Shown piece by piece: positions 60,138-64,000 of a DNA stretch of 64,000 bases. The position numbers and the translations under genes are program-made. Each line of letters starts with the position of its first letter. The first letter of the stretch is position 1. Source of the DNA: Pigmentiphaga humi (GTDB lineage: Bacteria > Pseudomonadota > Gammaproteobacteria > Burkholderiales > Burkholderiaceae_B); contig NZ_UWPJ01000016.1 of NCBI RefSeq assembly GCF_900606115.1, positions 149,909-213,908 on the forward strand, read 5' to 3'. Under the pieces are notes generated by a model. The model searched no databases, was not told the origin of the DNA, and was given only the letters and a program-made list of their open reading frames with translations.

Positions 60138-61553
60138 ATGACCGCCAGCCCGCTGCCGCAAGGCAGCTACCGCCTCGTCGCCCTCATCGTCGCCAGCGCC
60201 TTCTTCATGGAGCAGCTCGACTCCACCATCATCGCCACCGCCCTGCCCGCCATGGCCGAATCCCTGGGCGCGGACCCCGTGCGCATGAACTTCGCCATGA
60301 CCGCCTATGTGCTAAGCCTGGCGGTATTCATCCCGCTCAGCGGCAAAGTGGCCGACCGCTTCGGCACGCGCAACACCTTCCGCGCCGCCATCGCCCTGTT
60401 CGTGCTCAGCTCCATCCTGTGCGGCCTGGCCCAGAACCTGCCGTGGCTGATCGGCGCGCGCCTGCTGCAGGGCGCCAGTGGCGCCCTCATGGTGCCCGTC
60501 GGCCGCCTGGTGCTGCTGCGCTCCGTAGAAAAATCCCAGCTCGTCGCCGCCATGTCCTGGGTCCTCTTCCCGGCCATGGTCGGCCCGGCCATCGGCCCGC
60601 TCATCGGCGGCTTCCTGACCACCTACCTCTCCTGGCACTGGATCTTCTACATCAACGTCCCCATCGGCCTGGCCGGCATCGTCATGGTCACTCGCCACAT
60701 CCCCAACGTCCCCAGCGACGGCCCGACCGCGCCGCTGGATTACATCGGTTTCGTGCTATCGGGCGCCTGCCTGGCCAGCCTCGTCGTCGGCCTGGAAAAC
60801 CTCGGCCACGGCGGCGCCCGCTCCACCGCCTTCCTGCTGCTCGCCGCCGCGGCCGGCTGCGCCGCCCTCTACCGCTGGCACAGTCGCCGCCACCCCGCGC
60901 CCCTGCTCGACTTCAGCCTAATGCGCATCCCCACCTTCCACGTCGCGCTCACCGGCGGCCTGCTCTACCGCGTCGCCTACGGCGGCTTCCCCTTCCTCAT
61001 GCCGCTCATGCTGCAGCTCGGCTTCGGCCTCTCCGCCGCCGAAAGCGGCGCCATCACCTTCGCCTCCGCCGTCGGCGGGCTCGTCATGAAAGCCATCTCC
61101 AGACCCTTCCTGCGCGCCTTCGGCTACCGCAATGTACTGATCTGGAACGGCCTGTTATCGGCCACCATGCTGGCGCTATGCGGCGCTTTCCGGCCTAGTT
61201 GGTCGGTCGTGGCGATCTACCTTCTACTGCTGATAGGCGGGTTCGTGCGCTCTTTGCACATGAATGCCTACGGCACCATTGTTTATGCCGACATTCCCCA
61301 GGCCCGCATGAGCGCCGCTACCGCGCTGGCTAGTATCAATCAGCAGATCAGTATGGCGTTGGGGGTGGGGTTGTCGGCGCTGGTGCTCGATTTGTCGCGG
61401 TATGCGCTGGGACATGAGCAGGTGCAGTTGAGTGATTTCAGTGTGGCGTTTGTGGCGATGGGGTTGTTGGGGGTGGTGGCGGTGGGGTTGTGTCGGAGGT
61501 TGCCGGGGGATGCCGGGGCGGAGATGAGTGGGCATCGGGGGAAACGGGTTTGA
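60138..61553 (+). CDS. MFS transporter (DHA2/EmrB-like)
   Basis: A 471-residue major-facilitator protein with 12-14 membrane segments. Motif A reads GKVADRFGTRNTF, and the antiporter-type motif C reads MVGPAIGPLIGGFL. The N-terminal MEQLDSTIIATALPAMAESL is typical of the DHA2 drug/proton antiporters. It lies 46 bases after lysR. Codon use changes sharply after about 61150: the first part uses C-ending codons, the last 350 bases use G- and T-ending codons on the same frame. The frame stays intact. Confidence 0.9.
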   Translation: MTASPLPQGSYRLVALIVASAFFMEQLDSTIIATALPAMAESLGADPVRMNFAMTAYVLSLAVFIPLSGKVADRFGTRNTFRAAIALFVLSSILCGLAQNLPWLIGARLLQGASGALMVPVGRLVLLRSVEKSQLVAAMSWVLFPAMVGPAIGPLIGGFLTTYLSWHWIFYINVPIGLAGIVMVTRHIPNVPSDGPTAPLDYIGFVLSGACLASLVVGLENLGHGGARSTAFLLLAAAAGCAALYRWHSRRHPAPLLDFSLMRIPTFHVALTGGLLYRVAYGGFPFLMPLMLQLGFGLSAAESGAITFASAVGGLVMKAISRPFLRAFGYRNVLIWNGLLSATMLALCGAFRPSWSVVAIYLLLLIGGFVRSLHMNAYGTIVYADIPQARMSAATALASINQQISMALGVGLSALVLDLSRYALGHEQVQLSDFSVAFVAMGLLGVVAVGLCRRLPGDAGAEMSGHRGKRV

Positions 61554-61611
61554 AGCGGGTTTGAACCGGCTCTGCGGACAGATGCCCTTGGGCAGCTAAC
61601 CAAGCATCTCG

Positions 61612-62076
61612 CTAACCCGCGCCAGCTAACTTGCGCGGCCGACCGCCTTTGCGACCATTCTCGCGCGCAGCCAGAGCCTTGGCGGCGCTGGTGCGACGGC
61701 CGTTGCGCGCGGCAATCACCGTGGCAGCCAATTCCATCAACGGTTTGCTGGCCGACACGAGACCGGCGATGGAGACGTGCAAGTCACGTTCGGCCAGGCA
61801 AAGTGCGCTGCCCCCATAGCCGACTTCGATACGCTCCAACTCGGACACACTCAAGCCGGCCAATTCCTCATACCGCTCCACTGGCAGCAACACGGCTGTC
61901 TGATCCTCGAAGCTCACCGCCAGAGCCTTGAAATCCGGCAAGTAACGGACACCCTTAGCGTGCAATTGCGTAGCCCGCCGCTGATGGCCAGCAGCGATGG
62001 CGCTTGCCAGCACGCCGTCAGTCACTACCTCATCGCTGTATTCCCCGCGGTATTCCCGCGCCTTGATCGTTTTCAT
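61612..62076 (-). CDS. DUF2442-containing protein
   Basis: A 154-residue protein with a central DUF2442-like part: GVRYLPDFKALAVSFEDQTA, LLPVERYEELAGLSVSELER, VGYGGSALCLAERDLHVSIA. It ends in a basic tail ARENGRKGGRPRKLAGAG that looks like an AT-hook-type nucleic-acid-binding end. The ATG overlaps the stop of the DUF4160 gene as ATGA. Such pairs occur in many genomes near mobile DNA and have been proposed as toxin-antitoxin-like units; that is family lore and inference here. The direct function is unknown. Confidence 0.8.
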   Translation of the reverse strand: MKTIKAREYRGEYSDEVVTDGVLASAIAAGHQRRATQLHAKGVRYLPDFKALAVSFEDQTAVLLPVERYEELAGLSVSELERIEVGYGGSALCLAERDLHVSIAGLVSASKPLMELAATVIAARNGRRTSAAKALAARENGRKGGRPRKLAGAG

Positions 62077-62501
62077 AGCTCGATCTCCAAAAAACCGGGC
62101 TGTCCGGCCAACTGCAATACCGTCCGGCAGCCCTGCGCCTCAAACCGGGCCGACAAGATGTCGCATGCGCCGAGCCTGCGCTCCCTCGAACTGACCGCTT
62201 CTTCTTCCGCCATATCCCATTGCAGATTATCAAGGCAGACCGTCTGGCGGCTGACCCACCAGAGTCCGCGCGCTCGGCACAAGTTCTCGGGTAGCTTTAG
62301 CACTTGGCGCAACTCTTCCAGCGTGGAAGCATTCGGCTCGTTCCGCGCCGGCGCCACATCCCACAATCGGACACCGTTGTGCCAAAAGCTGAATAGGAAA
62401 CGCGCATCCCACTCGGCGGTACCAGCATGCACATGAGGCGGGCAATGTTCATTCCTGGTCAGGACGGCAATTGTCAGCCCTTTGTGCGTACATACTTTCA
62501 T
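62073..62501 (-). CDS. DUF4160-containing protein
   Basis: A 142-residue protein whose N-terminus MKVCTHKGLTIAVLTRNEHC, PPHVHAGTAEWDARFLFSF is the DUF4160 pattern (NEHCPPHVHA). It then has a longer C-terminal half with no recognised domain. ATG 62501 is used; the upstream Shine-Dalgarno is weak. It is transcribed first and overlaps the DUF2442 gene. Partnered DUF4160 and DUF2442 genes are common and may act together. Codon use is less extreme than in the flagellar genes, consistent with transfer. Confidence 0.8.
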   Translation of the reverse strand: MKVCTHKGLTIAVLTRNEHCPPHVHAGTAEWDARFLFSFWHNGVRLWDVAPARNEPNASTLEELRQVLKLPENLCRARGLWWVSRQTVCLDNLQWDMAEEEAVSSRERRLGACDILSARFEAQGCRTVLQLAGQPGFLEIEL

Positions 62502-63241
62502 TTTAACCCAACAGTTAGGTTTTACGATATAGCTCGTACATCTCGATACGCAAAGAAGTGAGAACCTCTGCCCTATCGACTGCCCCCGAGCACGTAGTAC
62601 CGCCGATGCTCCGCAACCGTCGTTCAACTCACGAAAGAGCATGCATTGCGTGTAGGCCGCTCGCTCAATAAGACCTTCCCACAATGCAGCCAAATGAGCG
62701 GAGAGCAGAGCAGCATGGCGCTGTGCTTGATCTATCGCGCTACGCGCTGCGGGCATGCGCAGATCTGTTGAGCGATTCAGTGTGGCTCTTGTGACGATTT
62801 GTTTGTTGGAGTGGCCGCAGCGAATCTGTGCTGAAGGTCGCCTGGGGGGATGCGAGGAGGAAATGAATGGCGCCGATGGGAAGGCAGGGATAAGGGAAGA
62901 TCGCAGGCTTATAGGGTAGTTCAACCGAAATCAGCGTCTCTGGCGATAGACGGCGCAGTATTGATAAGTGTGTAGATCGACAGATAAGCAACGGCTGCTT
63001 TCGATAAACTAGGTTAGTAGAGAACTGTGGAGTTGCCGCTCATAAACTTCTGCTTCTGGCCGAAAGCGGATATGAACGAAAGTCCGTTTTGGATCCCTTG
63101 CAGCCATTCGAACTTATTCGGCCAACGTCTGCTAGTTCTTCGTCTCCAGGTAGCTCGGTCGCTGTTCATCGCCGTCCCGTCACTCGCGGAGCCAGCAAAG
63201 TACTCTATCCGACAGTCACTAGTTGTCCGCCGGAGCAATAG
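62502..63241. other. 740-base stretch without a convincing gene
   Basis: This stretch has lower G+C than the rest of the window. Only short overlapping open frames occur on both strands (for example 62740-62991 and 63014-63238 on minus, 63027-63287 on plus), none with recognisable domains or good start signals. Around 63055-63100, GGCCGAAAGCGGA and TCCGTTTTGG can fold locally. It may be a decayed mobile-element remnant between the DUF pair and the next gene. Confidence 0.55.
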
Positions 63242-63895
63242 TTACACAAACGGCACATGCAATTGCTCAGGGTTGTCGGCGATGTAGCGCCAGACGATGA
63301 GATCAATTACTTTTGCTTGTTCGCCAGTGGTAGCTGCAAGTTCTCGACAGAGGTGATCTGCGCTGCGAAAGCCAAGACGCTCCGACAAGCGGATCAGGTG
63401 CCGGTCAGGCTTCGCGATATCAAGCCCGAGGTTTTTTGCCAGATGCCGGCTGGTGATGGGCCCAATGAACGATAGTTTTTGGAGTTGGTTAATCGGATCA
63501 GCCAATACCGCTTGTTTGAACTCGTCAAACCCGACTTCGCTGATGTACCTCGCAGCCGAGAAAATACCCTTCAACTTGAGTCGGTTTGCGAACGAAGAAG
63601 CGGCTGTCGCGCAGCAGATGTCACCCGCCGATACGATGGCCTCAGCTGACTCCCAATCGCAGAAGCAAAGCGAAACATGATCAAAGGCCCGGCGAACTGC
63701 AGACTCTCTGAAGCCCGAACACAACGTGACCCAGGCATGCTCTCGTAGCAATTCGCATTCTGTGAATCCGGCGAAGTCCACTTCGCGCTGCCAAGCCACT
63801 TCGGCGGATAGTCCGGCATGCTGAACGTAGCTACAAGCCTTGGAAAAAAAGCGCATAGCTGCAGTCAGGTCGGCTCTCATGGTTCGGCTAATCAT
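63242..63895 (-). CDS. Hypothetical protein with helix-hairpin-helix (HhH-GPD-like) features
   Basis: A 217-residue protein I do not recognise as a named gene. The C-half contains LQKLSFIGPITSRHLAKNLG, then LDIAKPDRHLIRLSERLGF, a pattern close to a helix-hairpin-helix followed by a conserved Asp as in HhH-GPD base-excision glycosylases. No iron-sulfur Cys motif is evident. The N-half has several Cys and Trp residues. It is oriented away from the IS element and starts just inside it or beside it. Codon use and G+C differ from the core genes, suggesting acquisition. A glycosylase role is only a hypothesis. Confidence 0.6.
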   Translation of the reverse strand: MISRTMRADLTAAMRFFSKACSYVQHAGLSAEVAWQREVDFAGFTECELLREHAWVTLCSGFRESAVRRAFDHVSLCFCDWESAEAIVSAGDICCATAASSFANRLKLKGIFSAARYISEVGFDEFKQAVLADPINQLQKLSFIGPITSRHLAKNLGLDIAKPDRHLIRLSERLGFRSADHLCRELAATTGEQAKVIDLIVWRYIADNPEQLHVPFV

Positions 63896-63924
63896 CAGCT
63901 TTGAATCGAACCGGTTTTTGAGGA

Positions 63925-63951
63925 GGCTCCAATTCTTGAGAAAATGGAGCC
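63925..63951 (+). repeat. Stem-loop before the transposase OrfA start
   Basis: GGCTCCA (63925-63931) and TGGAGCC (63945-63951) form a perfect 7-base inverted repeat with a 13-base loop. The right arm contains the GGAG directly before the OrfA ATG. Folding on a read-through transcript would hide the ribosome-binding site, a known means by which insertion sequences avoid activation from outside. Confidence 0.5.
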
Positions 63952-64000
63952 ATGAGCAAGAACAACAAGTTTTCCCCTGAAGTACGTGAACGTGCGGTAC
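63952..64000 (+). CDS. IS3-family transposase OrfA (3' partial)
   Basis: Only the first 16 codons are inside the window: MSKNNKFSPEVRERAV. This is the characteristic opening of IS3-family OrfA helix-turn-helix proteins (SKxxKFSPEVRERAVRMV in relatives). The gene continues past the window edge. Confidence 0.75.
   Translation, partial: MSKNNKFSPEVRERAV

Larger units (their letters stand above)
63902..64000 (+). mobile_element. Left end of an IS3-type insertion sequence (partial)
   Basis: The window ends inside an insertion sequence. The probable left end starts with TGAATCGAACCGG near 63902, since IS3 elements usually end in TG...CA. It leads to an OrfA start at 63952. The right end is outside the window, so length, target duplication and OrfB cannot be judged. 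The exact left boundary is not certain. Confidence 0.6.

Noticed and set aside
1..64000. CRISPR array or prophage
   Set aside because: No regularly spaced direct repeats, cas-like proteins, integrase or phage structural genes are visible.

Overview
The window looks like chromosome from a betaproteobacterium of the Alcaligenaceae, most likely Bordetella or a close relative such as Achromobacter. The reasons are the very high G+C with strongly C/G-ending codons, a complete peritrichous-type flagellar regulon headed by flhDC, and short GC-rich boundary repeats scattered between genes. The genus is inferred from gene content and style; no database was searched.

Region 1 (1-26.1 kb, almost all minus strand) starts with the tail of a NarL-type response regulator. 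It then holds, in reverse coordinate order, flhD-flhC, motA-motB, cheV-cheY-cheZ-cheA, flhB-flhA-flhF-fliA, flgA, flgM-flgN, and flgB-C-D-E-F-G-H-I-J-K-L. This covers the master regulator, stator, a reduced chemotaxis set, export gate, sigma-28 and its anti-sigma, and the rod, hook, rings and hook-filament junction.

Region 2 (26.1-35.3 kb) holds a PAS histidine kinase divergent from flhD, flagellin fliC with a clear sigma-28 promoter, and a small minus-strand toxin-antitoxin islet (a lone CopG-type antitoxin plus hicAB). Then come flaG-fliD-fliS-fliT with a second sigma-28 promoter, a FliK-like protein and a FlhB C-domain paralogue. fliE lies on the other strand.

Region 3 (35.4-46.5 kb, plus strand) is fliF-G-H-I-J-K and fliL-M-N-O-P-Q-R: MS-ring, switch, export ATPase, hook-length ruler and export gate. 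Together regions 1-3 encode a nearly complete flagellum. flhG, cheW, cheR, cheB and receptor genes are not in the window.

Region 4 (46.5-55.7 kb) is housekeeping and envelope: a TctDE-type two-component pair, tonB-exbB-exbD behind a Fur-box-like palindrome, a tandem universal stress protein, tRNA-Thr(CGT), maiA, fkpB-ispH, radC and rpmB-rpmG with a strong terminator.

Region 5 (55.7-61.6 kb) is a catabolic cluster: class III CoA-transferase, acyl-CoA dehydrogenase, a MaoC/FAS1-like dehydratase, a divergent LysR regulator and an MFS transporter. Region 6 (61.6-64.0 kb) has lower G+C and is accessory: an overlapping DUF2442/DUF4160 pair, about 740 bases without a convincing gene, a helix-hairpin-helix protein possibly related to DNA glycosylases, and the left edge of an IS3-type insertion sequence cut by the window end.

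Two families of short intergenic repeats recur. The first has five copies, each with its G-run end abutting a start or stop codon.
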